From: Amaricoccus sp.
Lineage (GTDB): Bacteria; Pseudomonadota; Alphaproteobacteria; Rhodobacterales; Rhodobacteraceae
Direction of reading: 5' to 3'
DNA length: 64,000 bases
NCBI RefSeq assembly: GCF_017993425.1
Contig: NZ_JAGOMQ010000012.1
Span: forward strand, 1-64,000
Made by a program: the position numbers and the translations under genes. The notes beneath the pieces are model-generated. The model worked only from the letters and a program-made list of their open reading frames with translations. It was not told the origin of the DNA and ran no database searches. Shown one piece after another: positions 8,028 through 16,535 of this stretch (position 1 is the first letter of the stretch; the number at the start of each line of letters is the position of its first letter).

Positions 8028-8717
8028 TCACCCAAGCAGCGGATGCCGCGACAGCAACCGGAACCGCCCGTCCGCCCCCTCGCCGAACAGGCACAGATCC
8101 TCCACCGGCAACGGCGCCTCCAGCAGCGGCCCCACGACCGCCGCCAGCGCCCGCGTCGTCGCCTCCCGCTCCGCCTCCGGCAGCGCCCCGGTCAGCGTCA
8201 GGTGAAAGCGGAAATCCTCCAGCACGAACGGATAGCCCCACGCCGCCAGCCGTCGCCGCTGCCGCGGCGTCAGCCGCCCCGGCGCGCGCCGCGCGATCTC
8301 CTCCGCCGTCAGCGCCGCGCGAAACCCGTCGAGCCGCCGCACGCAGAGGCTCGCCGCCCGGTCGAGCGCCGGGCTCCGCCGCAGCGGCACGATCGCCGCC
8401 GCCCCGCCGAGCCCGCCCAGCCGCACCGGGACCGCAAACGCGGCGATCCCGCCCGCAAGCGCCGCCAGCGCGGCGTCGAGCCCCGCCGCCGTCGCCCGCT
8501 CCCCCAGCCGGAACGGCGCCTTCAGCGTGGCGTGGAAGCCGTAGCGCGCCGGCGCGGCGACCAGCGCCTCCCGCGGCGCCGGCAGGCCGGGAACCGCGAG
8601 CCCCGCCGTCGCCTCGCCCCGCTCCGCATCCCAGCCGAGCCATGCGGCCCCGAAACGGGCTATCGCGCTTTCCGCCCGGGGCGCGTAGTAGACCGCGAAC
8701 CGCCGCCATCCTTCCAT
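8028..8717 (-). CDS. DUF1045 / 2H-phosphoesterase-like phosphonate metabolism protein
   Basis: 229 residues. Two HxT motifs, FHATLKAPF and FHLTLTG, give the signature of the 2H phosphoesterase superfamily, and the overall pattern (RRFAVYYAPRAESA at the start) fits DUF1045, the family called putative phosphonate metabolism protein. It is divergent from phnM with almost abutting starts. In other genomes DUF1045 genes lie within C-P lyase operons. A role in processing the cyclic ribose phosphate product, in place of PhnP, is inference. No other phn genes are visible in the window. Confidence 0.85.
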   Translation of the reverse strand: MEGWRRFAVYYAPRAESAIARFGAAWLGWDAERGEATAGLAVPGLPAPREALVAAPARYGFHATLKAPFRLGERATAAGLDAALAALAGGIAAFAVPVRLGGLGGAAAIVPLRRSPALDRAASLCVRRLDGFRAALTAEEIARRAPGRLTPRQRRRLAAWGYPFVLEDFRFHLTLTGALPEAEREATTRALAAVVGPLLEAPLPVEDLCLFGEGADGRFRLLSRHPLLG

Positions 8718-8742
8718 GCAGGCCCTCCCGACCGCAGCGCCC

Positions 8743-9924
8743 ATGCCACGCCCCGACCCCCACGCGCAACCCGGCGAGACCGTGCTCGCCAACGCCCGGC
8801 TCGTCCTGCCCGACGCCGTGGTCGCCGGCCGCCTCGTCCTCCGCGACGGCCTGATCGCCGCCGTCGAGCCCGGCGCGGCCGCCGCCCGCCTGGGCGAGAT
8901 CGACCTCGACGGCGACCTCCTCGCCCCCGGCCTCGTCGAGCTGCACACCGACAACCTCGAGCGCCACCTCCAGCCGCGCCCCGGCGTGCCCTGGCCGATG
9001 CGCCCCGCCATCCTCGCCCACGACGCCGAGCTCGCCGGCTGCGGGATCACCACCGTCTTCGACGCGCTCCGCGTCGGCTCGCTCGAGGCGGGCGGCAAGG
9101 CCGGCTATGCCCGCTACGCCCGCCCGGTGGCGCTCGCCATCCTAGAGCTGGCCCGCGAAGGCGCGCTCCGGCTCCGCCACCGCCTGCACCTGCGCGCCGA
9201 GATCTGCTCCGAGACGCTGGTCGACGAGCTGGCGGAGTTCGGCCCCGACGACGCCGTGGGCGTCCTCAGCCTGATGGACCACACCCCGGGCCAGCGCCAG
9301 TTCACCGACCTCGGGGCGCTCCGCGCCTACAACACCGGCCGCCTCGGCATGGACGAGGCCGAGTTCCAGGCCCACCTCGCCCGGATGCGCGACCTCCAGG
9401 ACCGGAACGGCGTCCGCCACGAGGCCGCCGCCGTCGCCGCCTCCCGCCGCCTCGGCGCGACGCTCGCCAGCCACGACGACACCACCGAGGCGCAGGTGGC
9501 GACCTCGGCCCGCCACGGCGCCCGCATCGCCGAGTTCCCCACCACCGCCGCGGCCGCCCGCGCCTCCCGCGCCGCCGGGATCGCGGTGATGGCCGGCGCG
9601 CCCAACCTGCTCCGCGGCGGCTCGCATTCCGGCAACGTCGCCGCCGCCGACCTCGCCGCCGGCGGCGACCTCGACATCCTCTCCTCCGACTACGCCCCCG
9701 CGAGCCTCCTCCTCGGCGCCGTCGCCCTCGGCCGCGCCACGGGCGACCTCGCCCGCGGCCTCGCCACGGTCACCGCCGCCCCCGCCGCCGCCGCCGGCCT
9801 CGCCGACCGCGGCCGCCTCGCCCCCGGCCTCAAGGCCGACCTCATCCGCATCCGCCTCGCGCCCTCCCCCGACGCCCTCCCCCTCCTCCGCGGCGTCTGG
9901 GTCGGCGGCGCCCGCGTGGCGTGA
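8743..9924 (+). CDS. phnM: Alpha-D-ribose 1-methylphosphonate 5-triphosphate diphosphatase PhnM
   Basis: Amidohydrolase-fold enzyme that removes pyrophosphate from ribose 1-phosphonate 5-triphosphate in the C-P lyase pathway. PhnM-specific segments are ELHTDNLERHLQPRPGVPWP, AHDAELAGCGITTVFDAL, LMDHTPGQRQF, LASHDDTTEA and SSDYAP; HTDN and the later His/Asp residues are the metal ligands. I prefer the ATG at 8743 (393 residues); an upstream ATG at 8716 overlaps the divergent gene's start codon. It stands here only with DUF1045, away from phnGHIJKL. Confidence 0.92.
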   Translation: MPRPDPHAQPGETVLANARLVLPDAVVAGRLVLRDGLIAAVEPGAAAARLGEIDLDGDLLAPGLVELHTDNLERHLQPRPGVPWPMRPAILAHDAELAGCGITTVFDALRVGSLEAGGKAGYARYARPVALAILELAREGALRLRHRLHLRAEICSETLVDELAEFGPDDAVGVLSLMDHTPGQRQFTDLGALRAYNTGRLGMDEAEFQAHLARMRDLQDRNGVRHEAAAVAASRRLGATLASHDDTTEAQVATSARHGARIAEFPTTAAAARASRAAGIAVMAGAPNLLRGGSHSGNVAAADLAAGGDLDILSSDYAPASLLLGAVALGRATGDLARGLATVTAAPAAAAGLADRGRLAPGLKADLIRIRLAPSPDALPLLRGVWVGGARVA

Positions 9925-9994
9925 CACGAGCTTCGGCTGCCGGGTCCCGACCTGCCCTCCCGGCGTCGCCGTCCCTCCCGAGCGGCGAGGTCCG

Positions 9995-10175
9995 TCCCGC
10001 GACGCCGCCCGCCGGGTGACATGCGCATGTCACCCGGCTCGACGCGGAGCGGTCAGGGGCGGGGACGGCGGAACTGCAAAGTGAGTCGAACGGCGCCGCG
10101 AAGTGCGGCGCTGATAACGATGCGATGAATTTCACCGTTCATATTCAAAATATTTCGAAATATATTCGCGCACAA
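9995..10175 (+). repeat. 180-bp palindrome-bearing interspersed repeat, copy 2
   Basis: Direct-repeat partner of 7794-7973. Its 28-bp palindrome (10011-10038) is perfect: GCCGGG TGACATGCGCATGTCA CCCGGC. Relative to copy 1 one position of the palindrome differs; relative to the copy at 47619-47646 the outer pair changes from GCCGG/CCGGC to GCAGG/CCTGC in a compensated way. Confidence 0.85.
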
Positions 10176-10282
10176 TTTCCAGACACAGGAAGCCAAGCCC
10201 GCAATTTTCTTTACTCCGTCATTCTCCACCCGATCGACGTCGACACGCCCGGACCTGTCGATCCCGCCGGCCAAGCGGATGG

Positions 10283-10582
10283 TACGGGAATCGCCTGATA
10301 CGTTCCCGCGCTTGTCAGCCGGATGGACGCGGCACGCTGGCAGATGTCTCCGCGCGATTTGGCGAGTGACAAATCGCGCCGCGCCTGCCCGCCCGGGGCA
10401 GGCGCGATTCCGCGCCAGCCGGGCAGGCGCGCCGCGATTGCGCGCGACGGGGAAATCGGCGCCCCTCTCGGGCCTCGCTTCGGCGAGGCCCGACGGACCG
10501 CGCGGGTCTCCACTGGAGACCCGGCAAGATGCGGTCCGGGGAGATATCGTCGAGCTTCCTGGAAGGGATCAACCGAAGGGCG
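10283..10582 (+). repeat. 300-bp structured interspersed element (family S2), copy A
   Basis: About 95-97 % identical by eye to the reverse complement of 30763-31063. It is an array of strong inverted repeats: CGGGAA/TTCCCG; a 10-bp stem GCGCGATTTG/CAAATCGCGC with 8-base loop (10352-10379); a two-level stem closed by GCGCCTGCCC/GGGCAGGCGC with the conserved GCGCGATTCCGCGC tip; CGGGCCTCGC-TTCG-GCGAGGCCCG; and GGACCGC...GCGGTCC enclosing GGGTCTCC-ACT-GGAGACCC. It encodes no protein. The rest of the 614-bp gap (10176-10790) holds no convincing gene. Confidence 0.9.
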
Positions 10583-10728
10583 TCTGAAAAGTCGCTTGGC
10601 CCCCGCGCAACCGCCAACGCGGGAGCTCGGGGCAGGACGGCCATCCGAAGCGACGGCCCGCCCCCCATGCGTCGCCCCGGGCCCCATCCCCAGTGCGGCC
10701 TCAGCCGAGCAACAGAATTACCAACTTC

Positions 10729-10742
10729 TTGTTCCTGAACAA
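10729..10742. promoter_or_regulatory. Perfect palindrome TTGTTC-CT-GAACAA
   Basis: A 14-bp perfect palindrome in a locally AT-rich stretch 50 bases beyond the end of the aspartic-protease gene. A second small hairpin (TCCCA-CTA-TGGGA) follows at 10763-10775. It could be a regulator site or part of a termination region; there is no plus-strand gene here to assign it to. Confidence 0.3.
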
Positions 10743-10790
10743 AACCAACAGCTTGACCCCCGTCCCACTATGGGACATATCCCGGCCCCC

Positions 10791-11378
10791 TCAATGCCGC
10801 AGGATCATCCGGTCCCCCTCGATCTCGATCCGCGCGAACCGGTCGAGGAACGTCATCCCCAGCAGCGACGTCTCCAGCGCCCCCGAGGTGACGCTCGCCG
10901 GCACGTTCGTCACCGCGAAATCCCCCAGCGTCACCCGCCGCACCCGCGCCGGCGCCGTCGCCACCGTGCCGTTCGCGGTGATCGCCCGCCCGGTATAGGC
11001 GAGCGCCGCCACGTCGATCCCCGCCTTCTCCGCGTCGGCCCGCGACAGCACCATGTCCGAGGCCCCGGTGTCGACGATGAACCGCACCGGCGCGCCGTTC
11101 AGCTCCAGCGTCGCGTGGAAATGCCCGTCCGCCCCCCGGCGCAGCTCCACCGCCCCGTCGGCCCGCATCACCGCGCTCGACGGAAACAGCCCCTGCCGCA
11201 GCGTGTCGCGGAACCCGTAGGCGATCACCGCCATGGCGAAGATCAGCGCCCAGACCAGCAGCTGCTGCAACGTCCGCCCCAGCCGCTGCCGGCTGCCGAC
11301 CGAGAAGAACGCCAGCAGCCCGACCAGCAGCAACGCCAGGTAGAAGAGCCGCGCCAAATCGTCGGGATTGTCCGGCAT
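10791..11378 (-). CDS. Membrane-anchored retropepsin-like aspartic protease
   Basis: 195 residues, TIGR02281-like clan AA aspartic protease. An N-terminal helix (LARLFYLALLLVGLLAFF) and a second around LVWALIFAMAVIAYG anchor it. The catalytic motif FIVDTGASDMVLS follows, and the C-terminal LLGMTFLDRF is the conserved strand-helix of bacterial retropepsins. Such proteins act as homodimers. Its ATG overlaps the marC1 stop by one base (TGATG), so it is the last gene of the abc-F/marC unit. The physiological substrate is unknown. Confidence 0.87.
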   Translation of the reverse strand: MPDNPDDLARLFYLALLLVGLLAFFSVGSRQRLGRTLQQLLVWALIFAMAVIAYGFRDTLRQGLFPSSAVMRADGAVELRRGADGHFHATLELNGAPVRFIVDTGASDMVLSRADAEKAGIDVAALAYTGRAITANGTVATAPARVRRVTLGDFAVTNVPASVTSGALETSLLGMTFLDRFARIEIEGDRMILRH

Positions 11379-12004
11379 CACCCCGCCCCGAAGCCGAACG
11401 CCCGCAGCCCCTCGACCACGAACTGCACCGACAGCGCCGCGAGCAGCATCCCGAGCAGCCGCGTCACCACGTTGATCCCGGTCGGCCCGAGCACCCGCTC
11501 GATCAGCGAGCCGGCGAGGAACAGCCCGTAGCAGATGGCGAGCACCGCGGTCATCGCCGCGTAAACCACCGCCTGCGCCGCATAATCCCCCGGATGCTGG
11601 CCGATCAGCAGCACCATGGTCGCGAGCGCCCCCGGCCCGGCGATCAGCGGCGTCGCCAGCGGAAACACCGTCGGATCGGGCGCCGCGTCCGCCTGGTGCG
11701 CGGTGTTCTCCCGCCGCGGCTGCCGGCGCTCGAACAGCATGTCGACCGCCGTCAGGAACAGGAGCAGCCCCCCGGCGATGCGGAACGCCGCCATGTCGAT
11801 CCCCACCGCGTCGAGCAGCCGCTCCCCGGCGAGCCCGAACAGCGCCAGCAGGCAGAACGCGATGGCGAGCGCCCGCCCCCCGATCGCCCGCCGCTGCCGG
11901 CTCGCCGCCCCCCGGGTCAGCGCGAGGAACAGCGGCGCGAGGCCGATCGGGTCGATGATGACGAACAGGGTGACGAAGGCCGTCACGCCGAGATCGAAGC
12001 TCAT
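11378..12004 (-). CDS. MarC family integral membrane protein (first copy)
   Basis: 208 residues with about six hydrophobic segments. MarC signatures are FVTLFVIIDPIGLAPLFLAL at the N-terminus, FPLATPLIAGPGALATMVLL in the middle and LLGMLLAALSVQFVVEGL at the end. MarC proteins were once tied to multiple antibiotic resistance; their transport role remains unsettled. The ATG at 12004 is preceded by the junction-repeat tract 12001-12352. A paralogue (12353-12973) lies just upstream in the same operon. Confidence 0.9.
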   Translation of the reverse strand: MSFDLGVTAFVTLFVIIDPIGLAPLFLALTRGAASRQRRAIGGRALAIAFCLLALFGLAGERLLDAVGIDMAAFRIAGGLLLFLTAVDMLFERRQPRRENTAHQADAAPDPTVFPLATPLIAGPGALATMVLLIGQHPGDYAAQAVVYAAMTAVLAICYGLFLAGSLIERVLGPTGINVVTRLLGMLLAALSVQFVVEGLRAFGFGAG

Positions 12005-12440
12005 GCCGCCCTCCGCACGCCACAGGCCGCGAGCCCCTCGCAGAGCAACCGCGCCGCCCCAACGATCGGCCCGAGCCCCCGGCTCATGCCGCCCTCCGCT
12101 CCGGCGCGCCACAGGCCGCCAGCCCCTCGCAGGGGAACCGCCCCGGCCACGACGATCAACCCCGGCCCGCGGCTCATGCCCTCCGCTCCAGCACGCCATA
12201 AGCCGCCAGCCCCTCATACAGGAACCGCCCCGCCCCAACGATCGGCGCGAACCCGAGCCCCCGGCTCATGCCGCCCCCCGCCCCGGCGCGCCACAGGCCG
12301 CCAGTCCCTCGCAGGGGAACCACCCCGGCCACGACAAACCCCGGCCCGCCGCTCATGCCCTCCGCTCCAGCACGCCATACGCCGCCAGCCCCTCGTACAG
12401 GAACCGCCCCGCCACGACGATCAGCACCAGCCCGAGCCCG
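12001..12440. repeat. Tandem junction repeat (4 extra units of 83-92 bp) between two marC genes
   Basis: Units start at 12001, 12084, 12174 and 12266 and the parental sequence at 12353; each begins TCATG, i.e. a minus-strand stop/start overlap. The units resemble the last ~25 codons of the upstream MarC gene and alternate between two subtypes, so a two-unit block was itself duplicated. Reading minus strand they encode two coupled frames: 12174-12356 (60 codons, ending GRFLYEGLAAYGVLERRA exactly like the MarC protein) and 12001-12177 (58 codons, ending CEGLAACGVRRAA). Both start and stop by ATGA overlap. Confidence 0.85.
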
Positions 12441-12973
12441 CGCACCACCAGCCGCATCCCCCGCGGCCCCAGCCGCCGCCCGATCGCGTCCGCCGCCCGG
12501 AAGCTCGCCCAGGTGAGCAGGCCCACCGCCGCGAGGATCGCATAGAGCTCCGCCGTCGCCCCCGCCTGCCCGGCATGGCGCGAGACCAGCATCACCATCG
12601 CGCCCACCGCCCCCGGTCCGGCGACCAGCGGCACGGCGAGCGGCGCCCAGGTCGGGTCCCGCCGCGGCGCCGCCTCCGCCCCGACGCCGACCCCCACGCC
12701 GAACAGCATCGCCGTCCCCATCGCCACCAGCGCGCCCCCGACCACGAGATGGATCATCGGCGCATCCGCCCCGAGCCCGCGCAGCGCGGCGTGGCCGAGA
12801 CGGCCCCCCAGCCCGATCAGCGCGAACCCGATGAGCGTGGCCCGGAGCGCGATCCGCCGCGTCTCCGCCGGCGGCCGCCCGGCGGTCAGCGCCGCGAAGG
12901 CCGGCGCCAGCGCGACCGGATTGACGATCGCCGCGAGCGACAGGAAGGCGAGCAGCGCCTCGCGCAGGCTCAT
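12353..12973 (-). CDS. MarC family integral membrane protein (second copy)
   Basis: 206 residues with the same MarC layout as its neighbour: AIVNPVALAPAFAALTAG near the N-terminus, APLAVPLVAGPGAVGAMVML centrally and GLVLIVVAGRFLYEGLAAYG at the end. It starts at the ATG 12973 (MSLREALLAF), which overlaps the stop of a chimeric mini-ORF by ATGA. It is only moderately similar to the first MarC, so the pair is an older paralogy than the junction repeats between them. Confidence 0.88.
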   Translation of the reverse strand: MSLREALLAFLSLAAIVNPVALAPAFAALTAGRPPAETRRIALRATLIGFALIGLGGRLGHAALRGLGADAPMIHLVVGGALVAMGTAMLFGVGVGVGAEAAPRRDPTWAPLAVPLVAGPGAVGAMVMLVSRHAGQAGATAELYAILAAVGLLTWASFRAADAIGRRLGPRGMRLVVRGLGLVLIVVAGRFLYEGLAAYGVLERRA

Positions 12974-13091
12974 GCCCCCGGCCCCCCGCGCGCGCTCATG
13001 ACCCCGGCCGACGCTCGGCGACCAGCGCCCCGCCCGCCGGCGGCCGGCCTCCCGCGCAGGCTCATCCCGCCGGCCTCCGCCCCGATGTCAT
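12970..13091 (-). other. Chimeric junction mini-ORFs between abc-F and marC
   Basis: Minus-strand frames 13062-13091 (9 codons) and 12970-13065 (31 codons) form an overlapping chain from the ABC-F stop to the MarC start, each joined by ATGA. The second begins MSLRGRP, like MarC MSLREAL, and ends GGPGA, like the ABC-F end EGPGS. The underlying DNA shows two diverged copies of the original abc-F/marC junction. Confidence 0.55.
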
Positions 13092-14956
13092 GACCCCGGC
13101 CCCTCGGCCGCCTCCAGCCGCTCCAGCGCCGCGACCCACAGCGCCTCGGCCCGGGCGAGCCCGTCCTCGACCTCGGCCCGCTTGCGGTTGAGCTGCTCCA
13201 GCTCGTCCGTGTCGCCCCGCTTGTAGAGGAGCGGATTGGCCAGCCGCCCGTCGATCGCCGACCGCATCTCCTCGAGCTTCGCCACCCGCGCCTCGCAGCG
13301 CGACACCTCCGCCCGGAGCGGCCCCAGCGCGTCGCGCGCCGTCGGCCGCTGCCGCGCCGGCGCCCGCTCCTCGCGCGGCCTCGCCGGCGCCCCGCCCCGC
13401 TCCGAGAGCAGCAGCCGGCGATAGGCCTCCATGTCGTCCTCGAAGGGCCGCACCGTGCCGCCCTTCACCAGCCAGAGCCGGTCGGCGACCAGCTCGACCA
13501 GATGCGCGTCGTGGCTGACGAGGATCACCGCCCCCTCGTAGGCGGTCAGCGCCTCGACCAGCGCCTCGCGGCTCTCGATGTCGAGATGGTTGGTCGGCTC
13601 GTCGAGGATGACCAGATGCGGCGCGTCGATGGTGGCGATCAGCAGCGACAGCCGCGCCTTCTGCCCGCCGGAGAGCCGCCCGACCTCGTTCCCCGCGATG
13701 TCCGCCCCGATCCCCCCGGCCGCCAGCCGCGCCCGGATCTTCGCCGGCGCCTCCTCGGGGCGCAGCCGCTGCACGTGCTGGATCGGCGTCTCGTCGAGGT
13801 CGAGCTCGTCCACCTGATGCTGGGCGAAATACCCCACCCGCAGCTTCGACGAGGCGATCTTGCGCCCGGCGATCGGCTTCAGCCGGTCGGCGAGAAGCTT
13901 CGACAGCGTCGACTTGCCCTGGCCGTTCTGGCCGAGGAGCGCGATGCGGTCGTCCTGATCGATCCGCAGGTCGAGCCCGCGCAGCACCGGGCGGCCGTCA
14001 TAGCCGACGGTCACGTCCTCCAGCCGGATGATCGGCGGCGACAGCTCCTCCGGCGAGGGGAAGTCGAAGGCGGCGACGCTGTCCTCGACCACCGCCGCGA
14101 TCGGTTTCATCCGCTCCAGCGCCTTCAGGCGGCTCTGCGCCTGCCGGGCCTTCGAGGCCTTCGCCCGGAAGCGGTCGACGAAGGACTGCATGTGCGCCCG
14201 CGCCGCGTCCTGCTTCTTCTTCTCCGCCGCCTGCTGCTCCAGCCGGGCGCGGCGGGTCTCGTCGAAGGTGTCGTAGCCGCCGGTGTAGAGGGTGAGCTTG
14301 CGCCGGTCGAGGTGGAGGATCGCCCCCACCGAGCGGTTCAGCAGGTCGCGGTCGTGGCTGATCACCAGCACGGTGTGCGGATAGCGCGCGAGGAAGGTCT
14401 CGAGCCAGATCGCCCCCTCGAGGTCGAGATAGTTGGTCGGCTCGTCGAGCAGCAGCACGTCCGGCCGCGAGAACAGCACCGCGGCCAGCGCCACCCGCAT
14501 CCGCCAGCCGCCGGAGAAATCCGCGCAGGCCCGCGCCTGCGCCGCCGCGTCGAAGCCGAGCCCGTCGAGGATCGACGCGGCCCGGGCCTCGGCCGAATGC
14601 GCGTCGATGTCGATCAGCCGGGTCTGGATCTCGGCGATGCGGCCGCCATCCGTCGCGACCTCCGCCTCGGCGAGCAGCGCGGCCCGCTCCAGGTCGGCGG
14701 CGAGCACCGTGTCGATCAGGCTGTCGCGGGTGGCCGGGGCCTCCTGCGCCACCCCGCCGATGCGGGCGCGGCGCGGAACCTCGATCTCGCCGCCGTCGAG
14801 CGGCAGCTCGCCGCGGATCAGCTTGAAGAGCGTGGTCTTGCCCGCGCCGTTGCGGCCGACGAAGCCGACCTTGTGGCCGGTCGGGATCAGCGCCGAGGCG
14901 TCGTCGAGGAGCTTCCGGCCCTCGATGGAGAAAGTGAGGTTCTTGAGCGCGAGCAT
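13088..14956 (-). CDS. ABC-F family ATPase (Uup/EttA/YheS-like)
   Basis: 622 residues from the ATG at 14956 (MLALKNLTFSIEG). Two ABC domains lie in tandem: Walker A GRNGAGKTT and GQNGQGKST, signatures DFSGGWRMRV and RLSGGQKARLS, and Walker B LLLDEPTNYLD and ILDEPTNHLD. A lysine/arginine-rich linker lies between the domains (MQSFVDRFRAKASKARQAQS), and the C-terminus is a coiled coil with two halves. There are no membrane segments, so it is a ribosome-associated translation factor type ABC-F, closest in layout to YheS/Uup. Upstream are two TTGACA hexamers (minus strand) about 15 bases apart. Confidence 0.9.
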   Translation of the reverse strand: MLALKNLTFSIEGRKLLDDASALIPTGHKVGFVGRNGAGKTTLFKLIRGELPLDGGEIEVPRRARIGGVAQEAPATRDSLIDTVLAADLERAALLAEAEVATDGGRIAEIQTRLIDIDAHSAEARAASILDGLGFDAAAQARACADFSGGWRMRVALAAVLFSRPDVLLLDEPTNYLDLEGAIWLETFLARYPHTVLVISHDRDLLNRSVGAILHLDRRKLTLYTGGYDTFDETRRARLEQQAAEKKKQDAARAHMQSFVDRFRAKASKARQAQSRLKALERMKPIAAVVEDSVAAFDFPSPEELSPPIIRLEDVTVGYDGRPVLRGLDLRIDQDDRIALLGQNGQGKSTLSKLLADRLKPIAGRKIASSKLRVGYFAQHQVDELDLDETPIQHVQRLRPEEAPAKIRARLAAGGIGADIAGNEVGRLSGGQKARLSLLIATIDAPHLVILDEPTNHLDIESREALVEALTAYEGAVILVSHDAHLVELVADRLWLVKGGTVRPFEDDMEAYRRLLLSERGGAPARPREERAPARQRPTARDALGPLRAEVSRCEARVAKLEEMRSAIDGRLANPLLYKRGDTDELEQLNRKRAEVEDGLARAEALWVAALERLEAAEGPGS

Positions 14957-15019
14957 CCGCGGCACATGGCAAGCCGGCCAGACGCTGTCAACGAGGTCGC
15001 TGTCAACACGGCGGGTGAT

Positions 15020-15059
15020 CGTGCAATTTCGTGCAGAATCGTGCAGGTTCATGCAGGCT
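15020..15059. repeat. Four 10-bp-period CGTGCA repeats
   Basis: Units CGTGCAATTT, CGTGCAGAAT, CGTGCAGGTT and CATGCAGGCT follow each other with exact 10-bp spacing, placing every unit on one face of the helix. The tract lies 64 bases upstream of abc-F. The core TGCACGA (other strand) also appears in the terminal inverted repeats of the element at 44420-44744. Confidence 0.75.
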
Positions 15060-15066
15060 GCGACGA

Positions 15067-15097
15067 CAAATCAATGGGTTACACCCTGTTCACGCGT
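15067..15097 (-). repeat. Repeated motif ACGCGTGA-N15-TTGATTT, copy 1
   Basis: On the minus strand ACGCGTGA (15090-15097) is followed after 15 bases by TTGATTTG (15067-15074). The same pair of blocks recurs at 44775-44805 and 47787-47818 with the same spacing and at 62162-62194 with 16. This copy points toward abc-F, whose start is about 110 bases away. Confidence 0.6.
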
Positions 15098-15113
15098 GGA
15101 CGCTCGGGAGCCT

Positions 15114-15455
15114 TCAGTGCGGCGCGGCGCTGGAGAGCAGGTTGATGACCACGACGCCCGCGACGATCAGGCCGACGCCCGCCATCGCCCAGAAATCCAG
15201 CCGCTGCCCGAAGGCGACCGCGTTCAGCGTGACGATCAGCGCCACGCCGAGGCCGCTCCAGATCGCATAGACGATGCCGACCGGGATCGACCGCACCACC
15301 TGCGCGAGGAAGAAGAAGGCGACGCCGTAGCAGGCGAGCGCCGCCAGCGTCGGCCAGAGCCGGGTGAAGCCGCGGGTGAACGGCAGCATCGAGGTGCCGA
15401 CCACCTCGAAGACGATCGCGGCGGCGAGCGCGCCGTAGGCGACGGCAGGGCTCAT
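15114..15455 (-). CDS. Small multidrug resistance (SMR) family protein
   Basis: 113 residues with four hydrophobic helices. VAYGALAAAIVFEVVGTSML carries the membrane-embedded glutamate essential for proton and drug coupling. GIVYAIWSGLGVALIV is the SMR signature, followed by the fourth helix VGLIVAGVVVINLL. SMR proteins act as antiparallel or parallel dimers exporting quaternary ammonium compounds or guanidinium; EmrE versus Gdx cannot be decided by eye. The start region has a duplicated GTCATGAGCCC, giving a four-codon frame that overlaps the real ATG by ATGA. Confidence 0.9.
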   Translation of the reverse strand: MSPAVAYGALAAAIVFEVVGTSMLPFTRGFTRLWPTLAALACYGVAFFFLAQVVRSIPVGIVYAIWSGLGVALIVTLNAVAFGQRLDFWAMAGVGLIVAGVVVINLLSSAAPH

Positions 15456-15584
15456 GACGGGCTCATGACGGCGGGGCCTTCCCTTCCGGCGACGGCGCGC
15501 TTGCGGCCCGGGCGGGGTTCCGCGACGATGCTCTGGCACGGGATGGCCCGGCGGCCGGGCCGCTGTCAATCGAGGGGGCGCGCG

Positions 15585-16028
15585 ATGCGGACCGGGATGC
15601 GGCTCGGACTGATCCTCGGGCTCCTGCTCGCCGCCGCCCCCGCCGGCGCGCAGGGCTGGACCGAGCCGCCGCGCGGCTCCCCCGAGCGCCGGGCGCTCAT
15701 GGACGCGCTCCGCCCCTTCGCCGTCTCGCTCTTCGGGGCGCCGGTCGAGTTCGTGGTCCGCAGCCTCCGCGTCTCCGGCGACGTCGCCTTCGCCTCGGTG
15801 GTCGCCCAGCGCCCCGGCGGCGGCCCGATCGCGGTGCAGGCGACCCCGGGCTGGGCGGCCGGCTACTTCCTCCCCGACGCCGACTGGACCTCCGGGCAGG
15901 CGCTCTACCGGCGCGCCGGCGGCGGCTGGGTCGCGGTCGAGGCCCTGTTCGGCGCCACGGACGTCTGGTGGTCGGATTCGGCGCATTGCGCCGCCTTCCG
16001 CCCGGTGATCGCCGACGTCTGCCCCTGA
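15585..16028 (+). CDS. Hypothetical secreted protein
   Basis: 147 residues with a clear Sec signal peptide (MRTGMRLGLILGLLLAAAPAGAQG). The mature part, about 125 residues, has the pattern RALMDALRPFAVSLFGAPVEFVVRSLRVSGDVAFASVVAQRP in two pieces, then a tryptophan-rich segment and two C-terminal cysteines that may form a disulphide. I do not recognise a characterised family, although similar small periplasmic proteins are widespread in Rhodobacterales. It precedes ndk in the same direction by about 85 bases. Confidence 0.8.
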   Translation: MRTGMRLGLILGLLLAAAPAGAQGWTEPPRGSPERRALMDALRPFAVSLFGAPVEFVVRSLRVSGDVAFASVVAQRPGGGPIAVQATPGWAAGYFLPDADWTSGQALYRRAGGGWVAVEALFGATDVWWSDSAHCAAFRPVIADVCP

Positions 16029-16112
16029 CGGGCTTTCCTGCCCGCGGCCCCCGTGCTAACGGGCTCGGCGGCGAGGGCGGGCATGGGCCGCGCCCGAAAG
16101 GGAGTAGATTGC

Positions 16113-16535
<423 letters not shown>

